Shown: positions 24,462 to 31,869 of the stretch, in pieces | Layout of the letters: each line of letters opens with the position of its first letter | Numbering within the stretch: the first letter of the stretch is position 1 | NCBI GenBank assembly: GCA_005798445.1 | Contig: SYJG01000340.1 | Span: forward strand, 1-44,928 | Reading direction: 5' to 3' | From: Planctomyces sp. | GTDB lineage: Bacteria > Planctomycetota > Planctomycetia > Planctomycetales > Planctomycetaceae | Length of the DNA: 44,928 bases | Program-made: the position numbers and the translations under genes | The notes under the pieces: model-generated | What the model was told of the DNA's origin: nothing | Seen by the model: only the letters and a program-made list of their open reading frames with translations | Databases searched by the model: none

Positions 24462-25856
24462 TTACGCCAGCAGTGTATCGACGACGTCTCCCGTTGGTAC
24501 GAGGCGGAACGGGCGGTTGGTGGCGTCGTGGATTTCGCGGTCGTGGCGCAGGCCGAGGCAGTGGTACATCGTGGAGACGATGTCGCCGGGGATCAGTGGG
24601 TCGGAGGCGGGGAAGGCTCCGGTCTTGTCGCTGCTGCCGTAGATCAAGCCTTGTTTGAAGCCGCCGCCGAGCAACATCAGGCTGTAGCAGTAGTTCCAGT
24701 GGTCTCGGCCGGCGTCGTTGGCGTTGATCTTGGGAGTCCGTCCGAAGTCGCCGAACACCGCGACGATCGTGCGATCGAGCAACCCGCGATCGGACAGATC
24801 AGTCAGCAAGCTCGAACACGCGGCATCGAGTTGCGGCAGCAGCGTCCCCTTCAGCTTCTTGAAGTTGCCGCCGTGCGTGTCCCACGTCGCGTTCGCATCG
24901 GGTGCCCACGACAGCGTGACGAGCCGCGTCCCCGCTTCGATCAAGCGCCGAGCCAGCAGCGTACTCTGGCCGTAGATGTTCCGGCCGTAGGTATCGCGCA
25001 CGGCGTCCGGTTCTTCCGAGAGCCGAAACGCTCGCTGCGTGTTTTCGGAGGTGAGCAGTTGCAACGCTCGCTGCTGAAAGCCGGTCATCGAGTCGGCCGC
25101 GTTGACCCCGGCTTGTTCGCGCAGTTGCGAATCGACCGTCTCGAACAACCGCCGCCGCAGCGCGAGCCGTTCGGTCGAGACATCGGCCAGCAGCGTCAGT
25201 TCGGGAATCGCGAACTCCGGCGAGTTCGGATCGCGGAGCACAAACAGCGGATCGCGCGAGCGGCCGAGGATGCCCGCGAAGAATCCCGGCTGAGGCGGAC
25301 CGCCTGCACCTTCGGCGGTGATGTACGGCAGATGAACTTGCGGGACGATGGCGCGTTCTGGCGGTCGGACCATCGAGAGTACGCAACCGGGAGACGGGTA
25401 ATCGGTCGGGCGTGTGCCGCCGCCGATCTCGCCGCGATCGTGGCCGGTCATTGCGGCGTACACGGCGGCGGCATGAGCGTTGTTGACTCCGTGGTGCATC
25501 GAACGGACGACCGTCGCTCGGTGCATGTGCCGTGCGAGCTTCGGCATTTGATCGCTGACGAAGTAGCCGGGGAGCGAGGTCGGGATCGGCTGGAACTCAC
25601 CCCGAATGCCGTCGGCCGCGTCGGGTTTCATGTCCCACATGTCGAGATGGCTCGGCCCTCCGTTCAAGAACAGGATGACGCAATGATCGGCCTTCGGAGC
25701 GAGCGTCTGCGCTCGGCGCGGGTCTCCCGCCCCCGCCGCCTCGCGAGCCGCGAGCATCTTCGGCAACGACAAGCCCATCAGCCCCAACCCGCCGACTTGC
25801 AACAGATGGCGGCGGGAGAGTTCTCGGATTCGATTTGAGTCTGTGAGATTCAGCAT
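24462..25856 (-). CDS. Tat-exported DUF1501 protein
   Basis: A 464-residue DUF1501 protein with a twin-arginine-like start ('ELSRRHLLQVGGLGLMGLS'). The family resembles the alkaline phosphatase/sulfatase fold: 'CVILFLNGGPSHLDMWDMKP' opens the domain, and 'VAVFGDFGRTPKINANDAGR' with 'DHWNYCYSLMLLGGG' carry the metal-site-like residues. The exact activity of DUF1501 is unknown. These proteins are usually encoded beside DUF1549/DUF1553 cytochrome-type proteins, which are absent here. The stretch 'AGAGDPRRAQTLAP' is translated from half of a palindrome (25715-25729). Confidence 0.92.
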   Translation of the reverse strand: MLNLTDSNRIRELSRRHLLQVGGLGLMGLSLPKMLAAREAAGAGDPRRAQTLAPKADHCVILFLNGGPSHLDMWDMKPDAADGIRGEFQPIPTSLPGYFVSDQMPKLARHMHRATVVRSMHHGVNNAHAAAVYAAMTGHDRGEIGGGTRPTDYPSPGCVLSMVRPPERAIVPQVHLPYITAEGAGGPPQPGFFAGILGRSRDPLFVLRDPNSPEFAIPELTLLADVSTERLALRRRLFETVDSQLREQAGVNAADSMTGFQQRALQLLTSENTQRAFRLSEEPDAVRDTYGRNIYGQSTLLARRLIEAGTRLVTLSWAPDANATWDTHGGNFKKLKGTLLPQLDAACSSLLTDLSDRGLLDRTIVAVFGDFGRTPKINANDAGRDHWNYCYSLMLLGGGFKQGLIYGSSDKTGAFPASDPLIPGDIVSTMYHCLGLRHDREIHDATNRPFRLVPTGDVVDTLLA

Positions 25857-25863
25857 GTGTCAG

Positions 25864-26058
25864 TCAGTCCCGAAGGGACGTCGGAGTAAAGCCGGGGGCG
25901 TCAGCCCCCGGTCCACGATGTTATGAAAATGCAGCCCTGAAGGGGCGACGCAGCGAATCACTTTTCCGTCGCCCTTTCAGGGCTTCCCAAACATTGGTCT
26001 CATTTCCGGGGGCTGTCGCCCCCGGCTGTATTCTGTCGCCGCTTCGCGGCTCAACTCA
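25864..26058. repeat. cluster of GC-rich short palindromes
   Basis: Successive hairpin units: GTCCCGAAGGGAC, GCCGGGGGCGTCAGCCCCCGG, GCCCTGAAGGGGC, a matching GCCCTTTCAGGGC, then CCGGGGGCTGTCGCCCCCGG and CGCCGCTTCGCGGC. The last units mirror the first, so the block may fold into one large structure. It occupies the gap between the small membrane protein gene and the start of the DUF1501 gene. Confidence 0.8.
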
Positions 26059-26085
26059 ATTTCAAAGTCTTGATTCTGGACTCAG

Positions 26086-26589
26086 CTATTCCTCACCGTG
26101 AGTTAGGGCTTGGATGTCCTTCAAACGCTCCAAATGTTCTTTACTCGGATGAAACGGATCGAAACCTTCAAGCTGAGCTGCAATCACCGGAAAACAAAGA
26201 GCGAGGTTGAAAATTCCGGCCTTGCGTTGGCAGACGTCACCGGAATGGAGTTGGCTAAAGACATAGACTCGCAGACTTTCAGCAGGCTCACCGCGTTCCA
26301 GGAGTATGGAAATCACCAAACTGGATATGTCAGTGGAATCGATACCAGGTTCATACAACACATCTCGAAGACTGGCCGTCGTCTTTCGTCTGTACCATCG
26401 TTCCGTCCCGCGATTCGTGATCGTCGACGCCAGACAACCCATGAGGAGCCCTAACGCTCCGCCGACCAAAGCGCCGATTACTTTTACTTTTCCGGGTAGT
26501 CCATACCACTTAAATCCTGATTCTGCTCCGATCATGCCGCTGAAGATAATTGCAATGATATGCAGTAGGGTGAAGAGGTTTGGCCGCAT
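26086..26589 (-). CDS. small two-helix membrane protein of unknown function
   Basis: A 167-residue protein from ATG 26589. Two hydrophobic helices (about residues 4-24 and 35-60, the latter rich in Gly: 'GALVGGALGLLMGCLAS') are followed by a soluble part ('LVISILLERGEPAESLRVYV') of unknown type. Its DNA is more AT-rich than neighbouring genes, which may point to separate origin. The frame continues upstream to 26772, but that part overlaps the WD40-like gene and is Gln/Arg low complexity, so the later ATG is chosen. Confidence 0.6.
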   Translation of the reverse strand: MRPNLFTLLHIIAIIFSGMIGAESGFKWYGLPGKVKVIGALVGGALGLLMGCLASTITNRGTERWYRRKTTASLRDVLYEPGIDSTDISSLVISILLERGEPAESLRVYVFSQLHSGDVCQRKAGIFNLALCFPVIAAQLEGFDPFHPSKEHLERLKDIQALTHGEE

Positions 26590-26645
26590 GATACTCGCGT
26601 TGCCGTCCCGGTTTGTGGAAATCGTGACGACGTCCAAAATTTGGA

Positions 26646-27773
26646 TTACATGTTGGCATCCGGGAACGTCATCACGACCAGCGGCGACGAGTTGCCTTTG
26701 TAGCTGCCGTCCTTGTCCACGACTTTGCCGTTGCCGTTGCTGTTGGCGTTGGTCGTCAGCAGCGCGAGCCACTTGCCGGACGGATGTTGCCGCACGGCGT
26801 GACAGTTCGAGAGCTTCGTTTCGGAAAGCGGCTGCTCATCCTCGACGCGCCAGCAGAGGAATTTGCCTTGGCCCGGATTGCCGCTGGTCGAGATCAGCCA
26901 GCAGCCGTCGGGATGCCACGCGAAATCGGTGACGTACACGTCGCCGGTTGCTCCGAGTTCCGCTTTCTTTTTGAGTTCGCCGGTCGCGACGTCAAACGCG
27001 AGCACAGTAGGCTTCCCCTGCACGTTTCCTCCGTTGACCGGCTGAGTCCCGCCGACCAGCAACAACGCTCCGTCGGGGCTGACGGCCATCGCTCGGATGC
27101 CGCCGACCAATTGCAGGCGATCGGGCTTGAAGAGCAGCGCGGCATCGAACTCGCGGACTTTCGTCGGCGGGGTCGGGAGACCCGCGCCGAGCGCTGGGCG
27201 CGGGTCTCCCGACCCGGCCAACTCCCATTGCGAGAGTTTCGCTTCGAGCGAACCGACGAAGATTGACTTGCTGTCCGGAGCGAATCGCAACTCTGACAGG
27301 TCGCCGCCGACTTTGATCTCCGATTGTTGCTTGCCGTCCGTTGACCAGAACAGGACTCGGCCATCACGGCCACACGTCGCGATCTTTTGGCCATCGGGAG
27401 AGACCATCACGCAGCGAATCCAGCCGTCGTGAGCGTTCGCAACCTTCCACACTGGATCAACGCCGTCGTCGCAGTACGACCAGCAGGCGAGATTGCCGAA
27501 CGAGTCTGCCGCGACTGCGAGTTTGCCGTCGGGCAAGCACGCGCACGCACTGACCCACGACGTCAGACCGGTCAGAGGCGACTTCTCGGTCAGTTCCGGT
27601 TCGGGCTTGTCGAGCACCACGTTCCAGCGACCAACGGTCCCTTCCATGCTGCCGGCCAGCAGGAACACGCCGGTCGGGCTGAAGCAGGCCGAGACAAACT
27701 GCTGCGGCAGTTCGAGCGGCTTCTTCGCGGCTTTCGGAGTGAACTTGGCTTTGAGTAGGGCGGGGTCGTTCAT
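26646..27773 (-). CDS. WD40-like beta-propeller protein
   Basis: A 375-residue protein with about six WD40-like blades, for example 'VSACFSPTGVFLLAGSMEGT', 'IRCVMVSPDGQKIATCGRDG', 'LRFAPDSKSIFVGSLEA' and 'AMAVSPDGALLLVGGT'. It has no signal peptide and is probably an interaction scaffold. In planctomycetes such genes often neighbour DUF1501 genes, as here, though two small genes now separate them. The stretch 'GSGDPRPALGAGLPTPPT' between blades is translated from a perfect palindrome (27171-27214). GAGG lies 7 bp before the ATG. Confidence 0.85.
   Translation of the reverse strand: MNDPALLKAKFTPKAAKKPLELPQQFVSACFSPTGVFLLAGSMEGTVGRWNVVLDKPEPELTEKSPLTGLTSWVSACACLPDGKLAVAADSFGNLACWSYCDDGVDPVWKVANAHDGWIRCVMVSPDGQKIATCGRDGRVLFWSTDGKQQSEIKVGGDLSELRFAPDSKSIFVGSLEAKLSQWELAGSGDPRPALGAGLPTPPTKVREFDAALLFKPDRLQLVGGIRAMAVSPDGALLLVGGTQPVNGGNVQGKPTVLAFDVATGELKKKAELGATGDVYVTDFAWHPDGCWLISTSGNPGQGKFLCWRVEDEQPLSETKLSNCHAVRQHPSGKWLALLTTNANSNGNGKVVDKDGSYKGNSSPLVVMTFPDANM
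27171..27214. repeat. perfect palindrome inside the WD40-like gene
   Basis: 18-nt arms at 27171-27188 (GGTCGGGAGACCCGCGCC) and 27197-27214 around an 8-nt loop. The right-arm sequence GGCGCGGGTCTCCCG recurs at 25715-25729 inside the DUF1501 gene as an unpaired half. Confidence 0.92.
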
Positions 27774-27788
27774 TGAGATGCCTCAAGA

Positions 27789-27998
27789 TTAGGTGCTAGC
27801 GGGAACAGACGTCTTTTGGAGGTGCTCCTGAATCTGAGCAACAATCTCGTCGTCTTCGACATTCCAAACCGACTCCGGCGTCGGGTCCGACCACGCGGCC
27901 ACGTTGCAGAGCAGTTGGCCCAACCGCCAATCTGGATAAAGCCGCCAAAGCTCTTCGACCTGAGCCAAAACCTCAGTGATCCGTTCGGGGTCCCGCAT
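27789..27998 (-). CDS. small acidic protein, partner of the ParB-like gene
   Basis: A 69-residue acidic protein: 'RITEVLAQVEELWRLYPDWR' then 'LGQLLCNVAAWSD' and 'VWNVEDDEIVAQIQEHL'. The 'YPDxRLGQL' pattern is one I associate with short conserved bacterial proteins of unknown function. It lies 27 bp downstream of the ParB-like gene on the same strand and 15 bp before the WD40-like start, so the three may be co-transcribed. It may act with the ParB-like protein; nothing in the sequence shows how. Confidence 0.65.
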   Translation of the reverse strand: MRDPERITEVLAQVEELWRLYPDWRLGQLLCNVAAWSDPTPESVWNVEDDEIVAQIQEHLQKTSVPAST

Positions 27999-28025
27999 GA
28001 TTTGATTCCTGACGTTTCGTTTCGG

Positions 28026-28322
28026 TCACGGGCAATCGCGCACTTTTCGCAGACGGGAAAAGTCGGCTTGCGGCCGGGTTTCGATGATTTCCACAATGAC
28101 CAGTTTTCCGGGCACCTGTCGGTAAACGCGAACCGCTCGCGTGGCACCGTTGTTGATCATCAACTCTCCATTTTTACCTTCGGTCACCAGGATGGGAGGC
28201 ATGGATTCGGTCTCACCGCCAAATTCCCTGATCTGTTCTTGAAGCCGCCAGAGGTCCGGCCCCGACTGCCGTCCCGGTGGCAACCTCAACTCTCCGGGAT
28301 CGACCAAGCGAAGGCTTGCCAT
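28026..28322 (-). CDS. small ParB-like domain protein
   Basis: A 98-residue protein. The central part 'PPILVTEGKNGELMINNGAT' followed by 'RAVRVYRQVPGKLVIVEII' resembles the ParB N-terminal/sulfiredoxin-like fold, in which the 'NGxTRA' loop takes the place of the nucleotide-binding GxxR. There is no helix-turn-helix, so it is not a full ParB partition protein; a small CTPase-, nuclease- or regulator-like role is possible. ATG 28322 is used; the codon before it is TTG. It forms a two-gene cassette with the 69-residue protein. Confidence 0.62.
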   Translation of the reverse strand: MASLRLVDPGELRLPPGRQSGPDLWRLQEQIREFGGETESMPPILVTEGKNGELMINNGATRAVRVYRQVPGKLVIVEIIETRPQADFSRLRKVRDCP

Positions 28323-28359
28323 CAATGACTCCTTGACGACTCGGTCATCGTCACAGGAC

Positions 28360-29640
28360 TCATGCCAGCACCTCCTTCACAGCGTGCATCTCGTCGTGAG
28401 CGATCGGCAGCGGCTGGCCGTGGTTGTCGAACTGCGTTTTGTCCGAGTCGATGCCGAGCGCCGAGAACCAAGTGTGAAACATGTGGCCGATGTCGTAGGC
28501 GTCTCCTTCGACGGCCGTTCCTTTCGTGTTTGTCTTGCCGACCGTGAGGCCGCGTTTGACGCCTCGGCCTGACATCGCCAGCGACCACGCTTCGGGGAAG
28601 TGATCGCGGCCGACATGTCCGTTGATGCGCGGCGTGCGGCCGAACTCGGACATCGTGATGACCAGCACGTTGTCGAGCATCCCGCGCTGTTGCAGGTCTT
28701 CGACGATCGACGCGAACGCCTGATCGTAGCGCGGCATCAGCGAGGCGTGGCCGTTGAAGTTGTCGCCGTGCGTGTCCCAGCCATAGCTGGTAACTTTCAC
28801 GAACGTGATCCCGGTCTCCAGCATTCGCCGAGCCAGCAGCATGTGCCGGCCGAACTCGTGATCGCCGTAACGCTCGCGGTCGCGCGGATCGACCTTCGAT
28901 AAATCGAACAACGACTGTTGCCGCATCAGCTCGCGAGCCGACTCGAAGACGTACCCGTTCGCCTCGGCCGAGCCAGGACGACGTCGCAGCCGGTAGCGTT
29001 CATCTGCTTTGACTCGCAACGACTGCCGCAACTCTTCGTCCGCCTCGCTGACCGATTCGGGGCGAGTCATGTTCTCCGGCGGCTTGCCGTCGCCGAACGC
29101 GACCGCTCCGAACTGCGGGCCGAGGAACCCGGCATCCTGATAGATGAACCCGCTGCTCCCCGGTTTGACCGAAACGTAAGCCGGCAGCCCCGTCCCTTGA
29201 TTGCCGATCAGCTTCGCGACTGACGAGCCGAAGAACGGATACGTCACGCCTCGGTTCTTCGGATCGCCTCGCTGAATGCGGGGCACACCGGCCGAGTGCG
29301 AGTTGTCCTGAGTACACATCCCGCGCACGACGCACAGATGCTGCATGATCTTCGCCGTGCGCGGCATCAGTTCGCAGACTTCGATGCCGGGCACGGTCGT
29401 CTGAATCGGCCGAAACGGTCCACCGAACTGCGAGTTCGGTTTCGGATCCCAGCTCTCGTACTGGCTCATCCCGCCGTCGATCCAAACGAAGAGCACCTGC
29501 TTCTTCTGCTTGGCCAGTCCGTCGCCGAGAGCCGCTTCAAAGGGGAGACCACTTGCGGCGGCGGCTCCGGCGGCAGACATCCCGCCCAGCCAGGCTCGGC
29601 GCGACAGACGATGCTCCCAGGGTTTGCAGAGGTTTTGCAT
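28360..29640 (-). CDS. Tat-exported DUF1501 protein
   Basis: A 426-residue DUF1501 protein with a twin-arginine signal ('HRLSRRAWLGGMSAAGAAAA'). Family marks: 'VLFVWIDGGMSQYESWDPKP', 'VTSYGWDTHGDNFNGH', 'VLVITMSEFGRTPRINGHVG' and 'RDHFPEAWSLAMSGRG'. It belongs to the alkaline phosphatase-like superfamily; the reaction is unknown. It is the most upstream gene of a minus-strand run with the ParB-like cassette and the WD40-like gene. Confidence 0.92.
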   Translation of the reverse strand: MQNLCKPWEHRLSRRAWLGGMSAAGAAAASGLPFEAALGDGLAKQKKQVLFVWIDGGMSQYESWDPKPNSQFGGPFRPIQTTVPGIEVCELMPRTAKIMQHLCVVRGMCTQDNSHSAGVPRIQRGDPKNRGVTYPFFGSSVAKLIGNQGTGLPAYVSVKPGSSGFIYQDAGFLGPQFGAVAFGDGKPPENMTRPESVSEADEELRQSLRVKADERYRLRRRPGSAEANGYVFESARELMRQQSLFDLSKVDPRDRERYGDHEFGRHMLLARRMLETGITFVKVTSYGWDTHGDNFNGHASLMPRYDQAFASIVEDLQQRGMLDNVLVITMSEFGRTPRINGHVGRDHFPEAWSLAMSGRGVKRGLTVGKTNTKGTAVEGDAYDIGHMFHTWFSALGIDSDKTQFDNHGQPLPIAHDEMHAVKEVLA

Positions 29641-29697
29641 TGGGCTGCGGCCTCCTCGCTTGTGGTTCGGAAAAGCTGGGAAAGTCTAGGGTTCGAC

Positions 29698-31107
29698 TCA
29701 GTGGATCACCACCATTTTTTCTTCGGTCATCTCGCGGATGGCGTAGCGGGGGCCTTCTTTGCCGGTGCCGCTGTCTTTCAGGCCGCCGTAAGGCATGAAG
29801 TCGGCTCGCCATTGCGTCCCCCAGTTGATGTGCAGGTTGCCGGCATCGACCTCGCGAGCGAATCGCAACGCGCGGTCGAGGTCGCGCGTGAAGATGCTGG
29901 CCGACAGCCCGTAGTTCGTGCCGTTGGCGAGCGTGAGCGCCTCGTCGAAATCGGTGAACGGCGTGACGGCGACCGCCGGGCCAAACAGTTCGTCGCAACT
30001 GATCCGCTGGCTCGGCGAGACGTTGGCGAGGATCGTCGGCGCATGCAGCGTCCCTCGCCGAGTGCCGCCGGTGACGAGCGTTGCGCCGGCGGACGTCGCT
30101 TCGTGAATCCAATTCTCAACGCGAGCGGCGTCCGATTCGCGGATCATCGGCCCCATCTTGGTGGACTCGTCGAGCGGATTGCCGGTCGTCAGCGCTTCGA
30201 CGCGCGGCTTGAGCGCATCAAGGAAATCGGCCGTCCGAGTTCGCGGCGTCAGAATCCGCTGAGCCGAGATGCAGACCTGCCCCGCGTTCGCGAACCCGGA
30301 CATGGAGACGAGCTGCGCGGCGCGATCAAGATCGGCGTCGTCCATCACGATCACCGGGCTGTTGCTGCCGAGTTCCATCGTGACTCGTTTGACTCCGGCC
30401 ATGCGACAGATCGCCGTGCCGACTTCGTAGCTGCCAGTGAAGCTGATCTTGCGAACTCGCCGATCCGTGCAGATCGCCGCGCCGAGTTCGCTGCCCGGCC
30501 CCGTGAGACATGCGATCGCTTGCGGCGGGAGTCCCGCTTCGAGCAAACATTCGACGAGCTTCAACGCCGTCAGCGGCGTGTCCCCCGCCGGCTTGATGAG
30601 CACCGCGTTGCCCGCCGCAATCGCGGGCCCAACTTTGTGAGTCACCAAGTTCAGCGGAAAGTTGAACGGCGTGATCGCCGCGACGATGCCGCACGGTACT
30701 CGCAGCGTGAATCCAAACTTGCCCGCTCCGCCGGGAGCAGCATCCAGTGGCAAGACCTCGCCGGTGATCCGCTTGGCCTCTTCGGCTGAGACTTCGAGCG
30801 TCTCGCAACCTCGGCTGACTTCGAGCCGACTCTCGGCCAGAATTTTTCCCTCTTCGAGCGTGATCGTCTTCGCGAACTCTTCGGAGCGTTTCTGAATCAG
30901 TTCGACGGTCTTTCGCAAGATGCGACAGCGATCGGAACTGGGCATCTTCCGCATCAACTTCGCCCCTTCGACCAGCGTGCCGATCGCGGCATCAACGTCG
31001 GCGGCCGTGCCGCGCGGGACGGTGTCGATGACCTCGCCGTTGAACGGGTTCGTGACGTTGATCCGGTCTGCTCGGTCGTGCCATTCGGCGGCGAAGAACA
31101 TGCGCAT
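29698..31107 (-). CDS. NAD(P)-dependent aldehyde dehydrogenase
   Basis: A 469-residue ALDH-superfamily enzyme oxidising an aldehyde to the acid. It has the cofactor segment 'AITPFNFPLNLVTHKVGPA', 'KISFTGSYEVGTAI', the catalytic Glu region 'VTMELGSNSPVIVMDDADL', the catalytic Cys in 'NAGQVCISAQRI' and the C-terminal 'PYGGLKDSGTGKEGPRYAI'. The form resembles lactaldehyde or non-phosphorylating glyceraldehyde-3-phosphate dehydrogenases, but the substrate cannot be fixed. The start ATG 31107 follows an AGGA; a longer frame to 31161 has no support. Confidence 0.93.
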   Translation of the reverse strand: MRMFFAAEWHDRADRINVTNPFNGEVIDTVPRGTAADVDAAIGTLVEGAKLMRKMPSSDRCRILRKTVELIQKRSEEFAKTITLEEGKILAESRLEVSRGCETLEVSAEEAKRITGEVLPLDAAPGGAGKFGFTLRVPCGIVAAITPFNFPLNLVTHKVGPAIAAGNAVLIKPAGDTPLTALKLVECLLEAGLPPQAIACLTGPGSELGAAICTDRRVRKISFTGSYEVGTAICRMAGVKRVTMELGSNSPVIVMDDADLDRAAQLVSMSGFANAGQVCISAQRILTPRTRTADFLDALKPRVEALTTGNPLDESTKMGPMIRESDAARVENWIHEATSAGATLVTGGTRRGTLHAPTILANVSPSQRISCDELFGPAVAVTPFTDFDEALTLANGTNYGLSASIFTRDLDRALRFAREVDAGNLHINWGTQWRADFMPYGGLKDSGTGKEGPRYAIREMTEEKMVVIH

Positions 31108-31221
31108 GGGAATGATCCTGGTGTTCCGAAGTCTCAAAAGACTTCGGAAGTTTGTCGGCAATCAAACCGCCTGCCAACCGTTCGGCGGTGAGCGGTCTAT
31201 CCTCGGCGTTGTCTCAAGCGT

Positions 31222-31680
31222 CGTGTGAACGTCACCGCTGTTCCGCACTCGCCGAAGACGATCTACCCGCACAACCCGGAGCCGGGGAGTCACGGCTATC
31301 TGGTCTTCGAGAACCCACTGGCGGCCACGAACACACGGCTGGCCGGTGCCGGTGATCTTCGAGTCCTTCCCGATCCGGCTGTTTCCTCCCAAGGAGCAGC
31401 GGCCGAAGCTGAAGCTGCAAGTGAGCAGTTCGCGAGCGGTCTCGGGGGCATCGCTCGACCCGTTGTTGCCGAAGCCGCCGGACGTCGGCTTCTTCGGCCG
31501 CGACGAAACGCTGCTGGAACTGGACCGCTCGTTCGACACGCAATCGGTGGTGCTGCTGCACGCCTTCGCCGGCAGCGGCAAGACGTCGGTCGCCGCCGAG
31601 TTCGCTCGCTGGTACGCGCTGACCGGCGGAGTCGATGGCCCGGTGCTGTTCACGTCGTCCGAGACCCACCGCCCCGCTCG
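31222..31680 (+). pseudogene. remnant of a CHAT-STAND type conflict effector
   Basis: Two adjacent frames carry pieces of one protein. Frame 1 (31222 to about 31340) reads 'TIYPHNPEPGSHGYLVFENP' and 'TNTRLAG', like the middle of a CHAT (caspase-like) protease domain. Frame 2 (from about 31343) reads 'VPVIFESFPIRLFPP', then 'DVGFFGRDETLLELDRSFD' and a Walker A 'LLHAFAGSGKTSVAAEF', the usual start of a STAND NTPase. The expected catalytic Cys segment is missing at the junction, and the NTPase ends soon after the P-loop at 'VLFTSSETHRP'. So it is a deleted, frameshifted fragment of a larger gene, with no rest of it in the window. Confidence 0.65.
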
Positions 31681-31766
31681 CCTGTCTCATTCCGGCCCAC
31701 GTGAGGTACCTCTCGGCCGCGACGTTCCACGTCGGAGCACGGATCGAGCGTTTCTCGATCGTGCTA

Positions 31767-31814
31767 TGAAAACAAAAAGGGCCGCCGCGAACTCCCGCCA
31801 TCCGCGACGGCCCC
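31767..31814 (-). terminator. rho-independent terminator of the secretin gene
   Basis: On the minus strand, GGGCCGTCGCG and CGCGGCGGCCC form an 11-bp stem (one G-T pair) directly followed by TTTTTGTTTT, about 55 bp after the secretin stop. A second hairpin (CCCTGAG/CTCAGGG, 31818-31850) lies between stop and terminator. Confidence 0.85.
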
Positions 31815-31869
31815 GGACCCTGAGCGACAATGAGACAGTTGGCCTCAGGGTTGTGGAATTTTCTCTGAA

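Noticed and set aside
24426-25838. 470-codon plus-strand frame opposite a DUF1501 gene
   Set aside because: The minus strand encodes a complete DUF1501 protein with Tat signal; the plus frame has no recognisable domain.
23728-28322. Complete toxin-antitoxin or restriction island formed by the Uma2 and ParB-like genes
   Set aside because: They are separated by housekeeping-type DUF1501 and WD40-like genes with no methylase, specificity subunit or recombinase; grouping them would be speculation.
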